Shown piece after piece: positions 30,804-39,701 of a stretch of 64,000 bases of DNA (positions are counted from its first letter, which is position 1; every line of letters begins with the position of its first letter). The stretch covers positions 1-64,000 of IMG/VR virus record IMGVR_UViG_3300013111_000141; one strand, 5' to 3'. Source of the stretch: a virus. The notes beneath the pieces were generated by a model that had not been told where the DNA came from, ran no database searches, and saw nothing but the letters and a program-made list of their open reading frames with translations. The position numbers and the translations under genes were made by a program.

Positions 30804-32530
30804 AATCGTTCTTTACATAATGTTTCAATTATATTTTTCATTGCCATAGATTGTTCATCAGGGTCAATCTCTATATTCAATACATAAGATTGTAACTCAT
30901 CATCTAATGCAGTTTCTAATGCATTCCTGAATTGAAAAGAATCTGATATATACATCCCAACACCACCATCCATTAAATCTGTTATTTTATCATATCTCCA
31001 ATTATGAATATCATTGAACTCACCTTCCATAATTGCCTTTTCAGTAGAATATCCCCTATTGTTAAGTATAAGAATAACAGTATTCAACTCATTACGAATA
31101 TGTGATGAAAATTCAGAACCCGTCATTTGAAAAGCACCATCACCGACAACAACTATTGGTCTTTTATGTGGTTTGGCATATTTAACACCAACTGCGGCTG
31201 GAACTGAAAATGACATAGATGTATAATAAGCCATACATAAAAATTGTCCTTTCCTCATAGGAACATCAATAATACCAAATAAAGATTCACCTATATCAGA
31301 TATTACTATATGATCCTCTGTTATCAATTCACCTAGAGTATCAAATACATATTCTAATTTAGTAGGACTAGTCATATCATGTGACTTAAAAGTTAATCTA
31401 CTAGTGTCTATAATATTATTCCATCTACTTATACAATTATCAGATTGAATATCAGAATCATCTAAATATACCAAAAATGAACGAACCAACTCATAAAAAC
31501 TAGAAGTTGTAGATTTTAATGTTTTAACATGTTTATTTTCAAACATGATACCATCATCCATATTAATAGAAATATCAGAAACAAAATCAAATGATTCAAT
31601 ATCCGTATTAACTATACCAATAGTGACAATACAATCTGATTTTTTTATCTCATCAACAACTGACGAATCAGAAAATAAACTTGAAACACACCCAATAGAA
31701 TTTCTACTAAACTCAGAAATTGTTGATTTACCCAACAACGTAGTGAATATTGGAATATTTAACTTCTTTGCAAAATTAAGAATATGATTTTCTAATGAAT
31801 TACGAAATACCTCATGACCAATAATTAGAACCCTATTAGTTGCAGATTTAAATTTATTCAAATCATCATATGGTAAATTTATAGATTTACATTCTTTAGA
31901 AAATGGAGTATCCTTAACAATAACATTATTAGAATCCTTCACATATGTTGGAAAGATTTTTGATGGTACATCATCCCCATATACTGTTTGAAATTTCTTC
32001 AAGTATTCATCAACTGAACGTACTATATCTTTATTTGAAAATTCAATATAAACTGGTCTAGAATGTTTTCGCATTTTATTCAATGCCAAATGAATCATAG
32101 ACATATTAAAAAACATATCTTCAGAATCTAACGAATAAGTATTAGTGGTTATATTCTTAAATATATCCCTTTGTGTATTTGCATTATTGATTGTATGGTG
32201 TCTATTTGGATTTACCAATAAATCATCAGATGATGGTTTGCCAACAAGAATAACTACTGGTGATCTTTCCGCATATGCACCCGCAACTGAATTCATAATA
32301 TTCATAGCACCAACAGAATAAGTAACACATACAACACCACACCCACGTAATCTACCATATGCATCAGCGGCATATCCAGCTGAATCTTCCCTACTTACTC
32401 CTACGTATTCTATATCAGAATGTTCTTCAATTTCACGCATAAAATTTAACGTGTAATCACCCGGTATACCAAATATATGACCTGCACCATATAACTTTAA
32501 CTGTTCTATTAAAAAATGTCCTAAATTCAT
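30800..32530 (-). CDS. Pyruvate/indolepyruvate decarboxylase (ThDP enzyme)
   Basis: 576 residues, three-domain ThDP fold. Non-oxidative decarboxylation of a 2-oxo acid. Seen: GIPGDYTLNF, SREDSAGYAADAYGR with the ThDP-activating Glu, the His pair RHHTINN (about 111-117) of PDC/IPDC enzymes, and the ThDP motif VGDGAFQMTGSEF (about 444-456) closing at ILNNRGYSTEK. The His pair separates it from acetolactate synthase. Whether it takes pyruvate, indolepyruvate or another oxo acid cannot be read here. Tryptophanase and alanine dehydrogenase both make pyruvate. Confidence 0.85.
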   Translation of the reverse strand: MNLGHFLIEQLKLYGAGHIFGIPGDYTLNFMREIEEHSDIEYVGVSREDSAGYAADAYGRLRGCGVVCVTYSVGAMNIMNSVAGAYAERSPVVILVGKPSSDDLLVNPNRHHTINNANTQRDIFKNITTNTYSLDSEDMFFNMSMIHLALNKMRKHSRPVYIEFSNKDIVRSVDEYLKKFQTVYGDDVPSKIFPTYVKDSNNVIVKDTPFSKECKSINLPYDDLNKFKSATNRVLIIGHEVFRNSLENHILNFAKKLNIPIFTTLLGKSTISEFSRNSIGCVSSLFSDSSVVDEIKKSDCIVTIGIVNTDIESFDFVSDISINMDDGIMFENKHVKTLKSTTSSFYELVRSFLVYLDDSDIQSDNCISRWNNIIDTSRLTFKSHDMTSPTKLEYVFDTLGELITEDHIVISDIGESLFGIIDVPMRKGQFLCMAYYTSMSFSVPAAVGVKYAKPHKRPIVVVGDGAFQMTGSEFSSHIRNELNTVILILNNRGYSTEKAIMEGEFNDIHNWRYDKITDLMDGGVGMYISDSFQFRNALETALDDELQSYVLNIEIDPDEQSMAMKNIIETLCKERL

Positions 32531-32574
32531 ACAACCACCTTTCTTTTAAAAGTATTACATAATATCTAACATCT

Positions 32575-33357
32575 CTATAGTTCTTCTGGATTACCCCTTG
32601 TCGATTCTAAATGTTCAGCCCACACACAACACTCATGATACCCAACCGATGAATGATCATTAAATGAATCAATTTCAAATTGCAATAATCCACCAAACAT
32701 ACCCCATATATATTGTCCAATCAAATACATTCTAGAATATCCAGAAACAACCCTACCATTACAATCAAAATATTTTAATAATCCAATATGTCTGAATCCA
32801 ACAAGTTCTAATGGGTGTCGTGTAACTATATCACAATTATTTTTAAATCTATAAAATGTTGGAGTAAACGAATCAGCAAACTCAGAATCACCCACTCTAG
32901 GCGACCCAAATGTATATCCTATAGAATCTTTCCCACCAAACCGTGATGAAGCTAAAGTACATAAAGCAGCTCCCAAACTATGACCTGTAAAATATACATT
33001 CCTGTGTTTATCTCCGGCCATTGAATAATCTACATAATGTTGAAGCAAATCATCATATATCAAGTCTAATGCACCTTTAAATCCCCTATGAACACTACCA
33101 ATACTGTCTGATTCAACCTTTCTAAATTTTATATCTGCCTCAATATCTGACAATTGTGTTGGTTCCGTCCCACGAAATACATATATAATATCTTCATCAT
33201 CCCATAATCCATAACATTGAGTAGACCCATTATTAAAAAACTTAATATCATATTTCTCTGAATATATTTCTGAGAAATCTACAACATCCAAATAAGCATT
33301 CATAGACAATCCAGAAAAAAACATTGCATTTTTATAACTAAATTCCCTATTTAACAT
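32575..33357 (-). CDS. Class 3 lipase
   Basis: 260 residues, alpha/beta hydrolase. Nucleophile elbow YFTGHSLGAALCTLAS (Ser at about 129), catalytic Asp candidate in NNCDIVTRHP, catalytic His in NDHSSVGYHE near the C-terminus. YVFRGTEPTQ supplies the oxyanion region. No signal peptide, so it acts inside the cell, plausibly on host phospholipids or storage lipid, releasing fatty acids that the Fad enzymes could oxidise. Confidence 0.87.
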   Translation of the reverse strand: MLNREFSYKNAMFFSGLSMNAYLDVVDFSEIYSEKYDIKFFNNGSTQCYGLWDDEDIIYVFRGTEPTQLSDIEADIKFRKVESDSIGSVHRGFKGALDLIYDDLLQHYVDYSMAGDKHRNVYFTGHSLGAALCTLASSRFGGKDSIGYTFGSPRVGDSEFADSFTPTFYRFKNNCDIVTRHPLELVGFRHIGLLKYFDCNGRVVSGYSRMYLIGQYIWGMFGGLLQFEIDSFNDHSSVGYHECCVWAEHLESTRGNPEEL

Positions 33358-33358
33358 A

Positions 33359-33565
33359 TCAATCTCCAGAGCAATTAACAGAAATAGAATTTGGTGATAC
33401 TGCCTTAGCTACTTGTTTCCTAAGTGCAACCCTCCCCCCTTCAGGGATTGAACAATAACGTTCTACTGTATGGGATGCTGCCAATTTTACAGTATCCATC
33501 TTAGAACAACCTTGTATAAGTATAATACTTAATATCACTAAACACCACTTAAATAATTTCTTCAT
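33359..33565 (-). CDS. Small predicted lipoprotein, 68 aa
   Basis: Signal peptide and lipobox WCLVILSIILIQGCSKMD (Cys at about 20). The short mature part carries two further Cys (YCSIP, VNCSGD) that could pair in the periplasm. Directly upstream of the lipase gene (1-nt gap). Role unknown; membrane-surface proteins of this kind can block superinfection. Confidence 0.68.
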   Translation of the reverse strand: MKKLFKWCLVILSIILIQGCSKMDTVKLAASHTVERYCSIPEGGRVALRKQVAKAVSPNSISVNCSGD

Positions 33566-33732
33566 TTCCCACTCCTTAATAAGTTTTCAAATCGTTTTTC
33601 TTGTTTCACCTTTGACTCCTTCTCAACATTTAATGCCGACATTTCACGGACAATAACCCTATACCGTAAAGCACATATAAGAATATCCTTATCAATATTT
33701 TCAATTGATCGATCAAATTTATTACAATTCAT
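33562..33732 (-). CDS. Small charged protein, 56 aa
   Basis: MNCNKFDRSIENIDKDILIC, helical, Lys/Arg/Glu rich to the end (NLLRSGK). ATGA overlap with the lipoprotein gene. Unknown. Confidence 0.55.
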   Translation of the reverse strand: MNCNKFDRSIENIDKDILICALRYRVIVREMSALNVEKESKVKQEKRFENLLRSGK

Positions 33733-33756
33733 TATATATCTCTTCTTGTTAGAATA

Positions 33757-33778
33757 ATTCCGCCAAAATTGACGGAAT
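33757..33778 (-). terminator. Hairpin between two genes, possible terminator
   Basis: ATTCCGTC AATTTT GGCGGAAT on the minus strand gives an 8-bp stem with a 6-nt loop, including one G-T pair. The following bases are T-rich but not a clean T-run, so it could be a terminator or a processing stem after the 33795-34115 gene. Confidence 0.5.
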
Positions 33779-33794
33779 ATTCATAATAAATATA

Positions 33795-34115
33795 TTATTT
33801 AAAATTATATCGGTACTCTACCGCTACATTTTCTGCATGTTGATCAGTACCCTCAAATAAATCCCATGGTCCAGACATATTGAATCGATTATACATTAAA
33901 CCAACTTCATGAACCTTTCCAGTTCCAATATAAGCATTAGTAAAAAGTCGTAACGCGTTAGTATCTTGTGAACCAGACCAAAAATTACTCATTCCATCTG
34001 CATCTTGTGTCCAACGAAATCCAGCATCTTTCATCTGAATTGAAAATGCATCCTCGGCCATAGATGTTGTTGTAAACGCAAATAATACTGTAAATAACAT
34101 TAATATTTTTTTCAT
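33795..34115 (-). CDS. Exported protein, 106 aa
   Basis: I start it at the Met giving MKKILMLFTVLFAFTTTSMA, which has AGAGGAA upstream, rather than at a farther start that lies across a terminator hairpin. The signal peptide should be cut after SMA. The mature part has alternating beta strands (LRLFTNAYIGTG, VHEVGLMYNRFN, NVAVEYRYNF), suggesting a small periplasmic or outer-membrane beta protein. Unknown role. Confidence 0.68.
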   Translation of the reverse strand: MKKILMLFTVLFAFTTTSMAEDAFSIQMKDAGFRWTQDADGMSNFWSGSQDTNALRLFTNAYIGTGKVHEVGLMYNRFNMSGPWDLFEGTDQHAENVAVEYRYNFK

Positions 34116-34145
34116 ATTTTTTCCTCTTTGTTGTAAAAATGAAAC

Positions 34146-34177
34146 ATAATGTGGATATTTTCCAACACCCACATTAT
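34146..34177 (-). terminator. Terminator after the tmRNA
   Basis: ATAATGTGG pairs perfectly with CCACATTAT around a 14-nt loop on the minus strand, followed after two bases by TTTCATTTTT. Placed just after the tmRNA coding piece, it would set the 3' end of the precursor. Confidence 0.68.
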
Positions 34178-34341
34178 ATATATAAGAGGATTTCTGTTGC
34201 CAAGTATCCCCAAACTCCGCATACTTATATACTAAGCTGCAACCGCAAAATTATCATCTGCATTTATTTTTTTGATTTTTACATCTTTCTTGATGAATAG
34301 TCCATATACAATATAATACATTGTCGAATCTGTTCTCCCCC
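34178..34341 (-). ncRNA. ssrA: Permuted tmRNA, coding piece (5' acceptor strand and tag)
   Basis: The mature 5' end is GGGGGAG at 34341-34335, which pairs with CTCTTCC of the acceptor piece, including the G3-U70 pair needed for alanine charging. ACAGATTCGAC follows, the conserved tmRNA D-loop sequence. Next comes a strand ending GGACTATT that pairs with AATAGTTT in the acceptor piece (helix P2). The tag frame ends at TAG 34234-34232 and reads ADDNFAVAA, resembling E. coli ANDENYALAA; the resume codon is probably GCA at 34261, preceded by ATAAAT. A pseudoknot-like stretch follows. The exact 3' end is uncertain. Confidence 0.88.
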
Positions 34342-34622
34342 ACAAAAATTGTCTAGTCACAACCCAAAAGTCCTGCAGAACTTCATGAACGCCACTTGCG
34401 GCTAAGGATACCCGGGAGTTTGTTGTCCCGTGTTCACATACGTCCATATATACATTGTAGAACCCATCATCGCTGGTTTGGTGCTAAGTTAAATGAACCC
34501 GTTGGCTCTGGGGGAATTCCCCCTCACCATCTCTCGTACGCTCCATCTATTCTACTAAGTATACCGTGTGTCACACATTCCGTATACATTGAATAATATA
34601 CATCTACACTAAACAATTTATG
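34342..34622 (-). other. tmRNA intervening segment (predicted to be removed)
   Basis: About 280 nt between the two mature tmRNA pieces with no supported gene. It holds strong hairpins: a perfect palindrome of GGGGG-AATT-CCCCC at 34510-34523 and a GTATAC...GTATAC stem near 34560-34590, which may direct processing. It also contains a partial copy of the ACAATGTAT..ATATGGAC stretch of the coding piece. Confidence 0.65.
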
Positions 34623-34678
34623 TGGAAGAGGTGGGAATCGCACCCACGTCCAACATACATAAAATATACTTCAAACTA
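34623..34678 (-). ncRNA. ssrA: Permuted tmRNA, acceptor piece
   Basis: Encoded before the coding piece, the hallmark of a circularly permuted two-piece tmRNA. It contains GGACGTGGG, T-stem GTGGG/CCCAC around a TGCGATT loop, then acceptor strand CTCTTCC and discriminator A at 34623. CCA is not encoded (CAT follows), so a CCA-adding enzyme is needed. The T-loop has G where U55 is usual. The 5' part pairs with the coding piece to form helix P2. It begins directly after the stop codon of the 34679-34981 gene. Confidence 0.88.
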
Positions 34679-34981
34679 TTATGCTTTTAACTTTAAATCT
34701 TCCTCCGTTACAATATCTTCATACCCATCATACTCACGAACATAAAACTTTAACCCCTCTGTAACATATGACAATTTCATATTATCAAACTCATATAAAT
34801 TATGAGTTGGTTCTGACATCGCCATCACCTGTTTATGAAATGATTTCTCATCCCCATGCAAAAATTCATAAATTAATTCAGCATCCATTCTAAGTGATTG
34901 GGGTTTAATGGCAAATCCACTACCCCAACCAGCATGTATAAGAACCCCTACTTTACCATCTGCACTATAATATTTACCCAC
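34679..34981 (-). CDS. Hypothetical protein, 100 aa
   Basis: MGKYYSADGKVGVLIHAGWG, alpha/beta, with a His in the middle (FLHGDEKSFHKQVMAMSEP) and an acidic C-terminus. Overlaps the end of fadJ by 8 nt. No family recognised. The tmRNA acceptor piece begins immediately after its stop. Confidence 0.6.
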   Translation of the reverse strand: MGKYYSADGKVGVLIHAGWGSGFAIKPQSLRMDAELIYEFLHGDEKSFHKQVMAMSEPTHNLYEFDNMKLSYVTEGLKFYVREYDGYEDIVTEEDLKLKA

Positions 34982-36962
34982 CTACGTTCTCCACTAATTG
35001 CGAACCTTGTGAATGATATTGTTTAGTAATTTCTTTGTTTACTTCATCTGAATAATGTAATGGTCCACCCCTAAATGGAGCAAATCCAGTACCAAAAATA
35101 ATACCAGAATCTATAAGGTCAGAAGATTCTACAATACCCTCATCTAAACATAATTTACACTCTGAAATAATTTTCCCTATTAACCTTGACTTTATCTCTA
35201 TTTTAGGATCTGCATAAATCTTATCTACGGGTTTACCTTTATTATATATATAAAACCCCCTACCAGATTTAATACCCAATTTACCTTTGTCTACTAACTT
35301 CTTTAATCTCTTTGGAACAGTAATTCCAAGATCCTCACTTATTATATCCGTAACAAAATAACAAACATCAAGTCCTACAGTATCTGCCAATAATAAAGGT
35401 CCCATTGGCATACCAAAATCAGTAAAAGAATTGTCAATTTCTTCTTTACTATATCCTTCATCTAACATATTAATAGCCTCAATAAGTGTAGGCATTAACA
35501 CACGATTAACTAAAAATCCTGGACTTGATTTAACTTTTAATGGTAACTTATCAATATGTCTACAAAATGACATAGACTTCTCTATAACATCCTCTGAAGT
35601 AATATCTGAATATACCACTTCAACCAAAGGCATTTTTGCAACTGGATTAAAAAAGTGTATACCAACTAATCTCTCAGGATTTTTCATTTCACTTGATAAT
35701 ACTTCCAACTTGATAGAAGATGTATTAGTGCCCAATATAGCGGTACTTTTCATTTCAGATTCTAATTCACTATATAAGTGACGTTTAATATCCGCATTTT
35801 CAACAATAGCCTCAATGACTATATCTGCGGAAGATATACCATATCCATTTTTATCAGGAATCAACCTATCATACACTTCATTGATTAAATAATCCTTCCC
35901 AGAAAATCTTTTTGCATAAAATTTATACGATCTTTTCATTGCGGCAGCTATGGTGTTATCATCAATATCCTGTAAAGTCACCTTATATCCCCTTAGAGAC
36001 GCCCACATTGCAATATCTCCACCCATTGCACCAGCACCTATAACGTGGACATGTTTAAGATCTAACTTAGATTTATCACCAGAAGATTTAAGTAAATCCT
36101 GTAACTTAAACACTCGTAATAAATTCTTCGCAGTATCTGTCATTGCTAACTTAGAAACTGACTCCGCCTCTGCATTCATAAGATGATGCTCATTATATCC
36201 ATATTTTTCCCATATATCAACTAAAGCATATGGTGCTGGATAGTGTGATTTTTTTACCTCTTTCCTTAAAGTTCTACGCAATTGCATTGATAATAACCTT
36301 CTACCAATACCAGAATTCAATACATAATCTAATTTATCTGGTCTTCTAACTGGTGGACACTTTGCAAGTACATCTTCCGCAGATTTAACTAATAAACGTT
36401 CAGGAACCGCATAATCAACTAATCCCATCTTTTTTGCTTGATATACTGATAAAGTACGTCCACTTAACATCATACCCATAGCCTTAATAACACCAAGAAC
36501 TCTAATAGACCTAACAGAACCACCAAATCCAGGATGTATACCCAACTTAACTTCAGGAAATCCGACTCGGATATTAGGTGAATCTAATATAATTCTATAA
36601 TCACATGATAATGCAAGTTCCAATCCACCACCAAGACACAATCCATTAATTAATGCTAATGTAGGAAATTCCATGTCATCAATTAACCACATCACTTCTT
36701 GTCCTTTAGTAATGGCTTCATAAGCATCATCATACTCATGAAAATCCTTAAATTCTGTAACATCAGCACCAGCAATAAACCCAGTTGATTTATCAGAACA
36801 AATAACCATACCATCAGGATTATCAGATTTAACCTCTAATAATACATCTTTTAATTCCGTTAATACTTCACCAGATAATACATTCATACTACCATAAGAA
36901 TAATCAAAATGTACCCATGCTATATTGCTAAAATATTTTAATTTGAAATGTTTATAATTCAT
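34974..36962 (-). CDS. fadJ: Enoyl-CoA hydratase / 3-hydroxyacyl-CoA dehydrogenase (FadJ/FadB)
   Basis: 662 residues, bifunctional beta-oxidation enzyme. N-terminal hydratase domain: GFIAGADVTEF, NGLCLGGGLELALSCDYRI with catalytic Glu, GFPEVKLGIHPGFGG with the second Glu (about 60-150). C-terminal dehydrogenase: NAD loop VIGAGAMGGDIAMWAS (about 297-312), catalytic VGIHFFNPVAKMPLVEVV (His, about 423-440). E. coli FadJ is 714 and FadB 729 residues, so this is slightly compact but keeps every catalytic block. It lies 3 nt downstream of the thiolase gene, an order reversed from many bacterial operons. Confidence 0.94.
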   Translation of the reverse strand: MNYKHFKLKYFSNIAWVHFDYSYGSMNVLSGEVLTELKDVLLEVKSDNPDGMVICSDKSTGFIAGADVTEFKDFHEYDDAYEAITKGQEVMWLIDDMEFPTLALINGLCLGGGLELALSCDYRIILDSPNIRVGFPEVKLGIHPGFGGSVRSIRVLGVIKAMGMMLSGRTLSVYQAKKMGLVDYAVPERLLVKSAEDVLAKCPPVRRPDKLDYVLNSGIGRRLLSMQLRRTLRKEVKKSHYPAPYALVDIWEKYGYNEHHLMNAEAESVSKLAMTDTAKNLLRVFKLQDLLKSSGDKSKLDLKHVHVIGAGAMGGDIAMWASLRGYKVTLQDIDDNTIAAAMKRSYKFYAKRFSGKDYLINEVYDRLIPDKNGYGISSADIVIEAIVENADIKRHLYSELESEMKSTAILGTNTSSIKLEVLSSEMKNPERLVGIHFFNPVAKMPLVEVVYSDITSEDVIEKSMSFCRHIDKLPLKVKSSPGFLVNRVLMPTLIEAINMLDEGYSKEEIDNSFTDFGMPMGPLLLADTVGLDVCYFVTDIISEDLGITVPKRLKKLVDKGKLGIKSGRGFYIYNKGKPVDKIYADPKIEIKSRLIGKIISECKLCLDEGIVESSDLIDSGIIFGTGFAPFRGGPLHYSDEVNKEITKQYHSQGSQLVENVGG

Positions 36963-36965
36963 AAG

Positions 36966-38270
36966 TTATCTCTTTAAATTTTCAACTAATATTGCACCAC
37001 CTTGCCCATGCCCAATACATAAAGATGCAACCCCATAATGACCACCATTTGATTCTAACGTCTTAATTAAATGATATACTATCCGTGTTCCAGAAGCACC
37101 TACAGGATGACCCATACTAATAGAACCACCATGAACATTTAGTTTTTCATCAGGTATTAACCCAAATGGTTCATCCAATCCAAACTCAGATAAACAATAA
37201 TCCACATCATTCATTGCCCTTGTACAACCAATAACTTGTGATGCAAAAGCTTCATTTAATTCCCAACTATCAATATCATCACATCGTAACCCATTTCTCA
37301 TAACAAGAGGAACTATTGACTGAACTGGACCCAATCCCATCTCTGATGGATCTACTCCAGCCCACTTAGTATCAATAATTTTTGCAATAGCTTTATCACG
37401 TAACCCATACTTATCCAAGGCATCCTCACTTGCCAACAAAACAAATGAAGCACCATCCGTAATAGGTGAAGAATTACCCGCAGTCACATTACCAAATATT
37501 TTATCAAAAACTGGTCTTAATTTCCCTAATTTTTCAATAGTGTTCTTAGATCTAACAGATTCGTCTTTATTATAAAAATTCCCATCAGTATCATATATAG
37601 TAACAATCTCATCCTCTAATACATTAGTATTTTGTGATATCGACGCTTTCATATGACTGTTTAATGAATAATCATCCATATCATTTCTAGATATATTAAA
37701 CTTATATGCCAAATTCTCAGCAGTCTGACCCATTGATAAATTAATAGTTGGATCTTTTAATGCACGTAATAAACTAATCACTGGGACTAATAACTTAGGT
37801 CTAAACTTAAGTAACACAGACAACTTCTTAGATAATGTCTTAGCTAATGTAAATTCAGACAACCACATAGTCATATCATCATTAAATAATAATGGTGCCC
37901 TACTCATAGTTTCCGTACCACCAGCAATAATCAAATCGGACTGTCCACAAGATATACTCCTATATGCCGAATCAATTGACTGCAAACCAGAAGCACAATT
38001 TCGTTGTACCGTATATGCCGGTATATTAACATTAAGACCTAATCGTAATGCTAACAATTTTGCAATATTACACTCATCAGCGTTAGGATTCATACAACCA
38101 ACAACCAATTCATCCACATCATCATTACTAATATCATTACGAATTAACATAGGTCTAACCGCCTGAATCGCCAAATCCAATGCCTTAAACTTTCCAGGAC
38201 TTCCCTTCGCCTTTAAAAAAGGTGTCCTACTACCATCTACAATATATACATCATTTAACTTGTATTTCAT
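36966..38270 (-). CDS. fadI: 3-ketoacyl-CoA thiolase (FadI type)
   Basis: 434 residues, matching FadI (436) rather than FadA (387). Splits 3-ketoacyl-CoA to acetyl-CoA and a shortened acyl-CoA. Nucleophile Cys in QRNCASGLQS (about 88-97), NEAFASQ, HGGSISMGHPVGASGTR (catalytic His, about 382-398), and the second Cys in SLCIGHGQGG near the C-terminus (the usual CIGGGQG has His for one Gly). The long loop ending TINLSMGQTAE is typical of FadI. Pairs with FadJ in the same transcript. Confidence 0.94.
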   Translation of the reverse strand: MKYKLNDVYIVDGSRTPFLKAKGSPGKFKALDLAIQAVRPMLIRNDISNDDVDELVVGCMNPNADECNIAKLLALRLGLNVNIPAYTVQRNCASGLQSIDSAYRSISCGQSDLIIAGGTETMSRAPLLFNDDMTMWLSEFTLAKTLSKKLSVLLKFRPKLLVPVISLLRALKDPTINLSMGQTAENLAYKFNISRNDMDDYSLNSHMKASISQNTNVLEDEIVTIYDTDGNFYNKDESVRSKNTIEKLGKLRPVFDKIFGNVTAGNSSPITDGASFVLLASEDALDKYGLRDKAIAKIIDTKWAGVDPSEMGLGPVQSIVPLVMRNGLRCDDIDSWELNEAFASQVIGCTRAMNDVDYCLSEFGLDEPFGLIPDEKLNVHGGSISMGHPVGASGTRIVYHLIKTLESNGGHYGVASLCIGHGQGGAILVENLKR

Positions 38271-38287
38271 AACTACTATCTCCCTTC

Positions 38288-38458
38288 TTAAGGGTCATCC
38301 TTTAAATTCATAAATTTCTTACGTTCCAATAATAACATATAACACCTACCACAATGCCACGTGCTATCGTCTTTTAATAATTCTTCAATCAATGTCAAAT
38401 TCATCTCACTATAACTAATATCATTACATAAACATATTATATTCCTATGTCTATTCAT
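38288..38458 (-). CDS. Small Cys-rich protein, 56 aa
   Basis: MNRHRNIICLCNDISYSEMN ... WHCGRCYMLL: a CxC and a CxxC pair 28 residues apart could bind zinc. A basic tail follows. Unknown. Confidence 0.55.
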   Translation of the reverse strand: MNRHRNIICLCNDISYSEMNLTLIEELLKDDSTWHCGRCYMLLLERKKFMNLKDDP

Positions 38459-38471
38459 ATTTTGATATATC

Positions 38472-38660
38472 CTATATCGGTATGTTATCCTTAACTAAAA
38501 TAAGTCCTGTTGCAATAATTATCCATATCGGTATTAATACAAATAAAATACCTAACAATATTTTATTTGTAATATCTTCAGCTTTCACCGACATAGACAT
38601 AACGTTACATAAAATCACAAATGAAAGTACACATAACCAAACTATTTCAAACCACCCCAT
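38472..38660 (-). CDS. Two-span membrane protein, 62 aa
   Basis: Hydrophobic helices at about 4-24 (FEIVWLCVLSFVILCNVM) and 34-56 (ILLGILFVLIPIWIIIATG) around a short charged loop. Unknown. Confidence 0.6.
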   Translation of the reverse strand: MGWFEIVWLCVLSFVILCNVMSMSVKAEDITNKILLGILFVLIPIWIIIATGLILVKDNIPI

Positions 38661-38669
38661 ATTAAACTC

Positions 38670-39689
<1,020 letters not shown>

Positions 39690-39701
39690 TAAATCACCGC
39701 A

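Noticed and set aside
33795-34172. Longer start for the exported protein
   Set aside because: The extension crosses a terminator hairpin and hides the signal peptide; the internal Met has the ribosome binding site.
34232-34447. Open frame ending ...ADDNFAVAA that could be called a 71-aa protein
   Set aside because: Its end is the tmRNA tag and its body crosses the tmRNA 5' end and spacer; there is no ribosome binding site, so it is not a gene.
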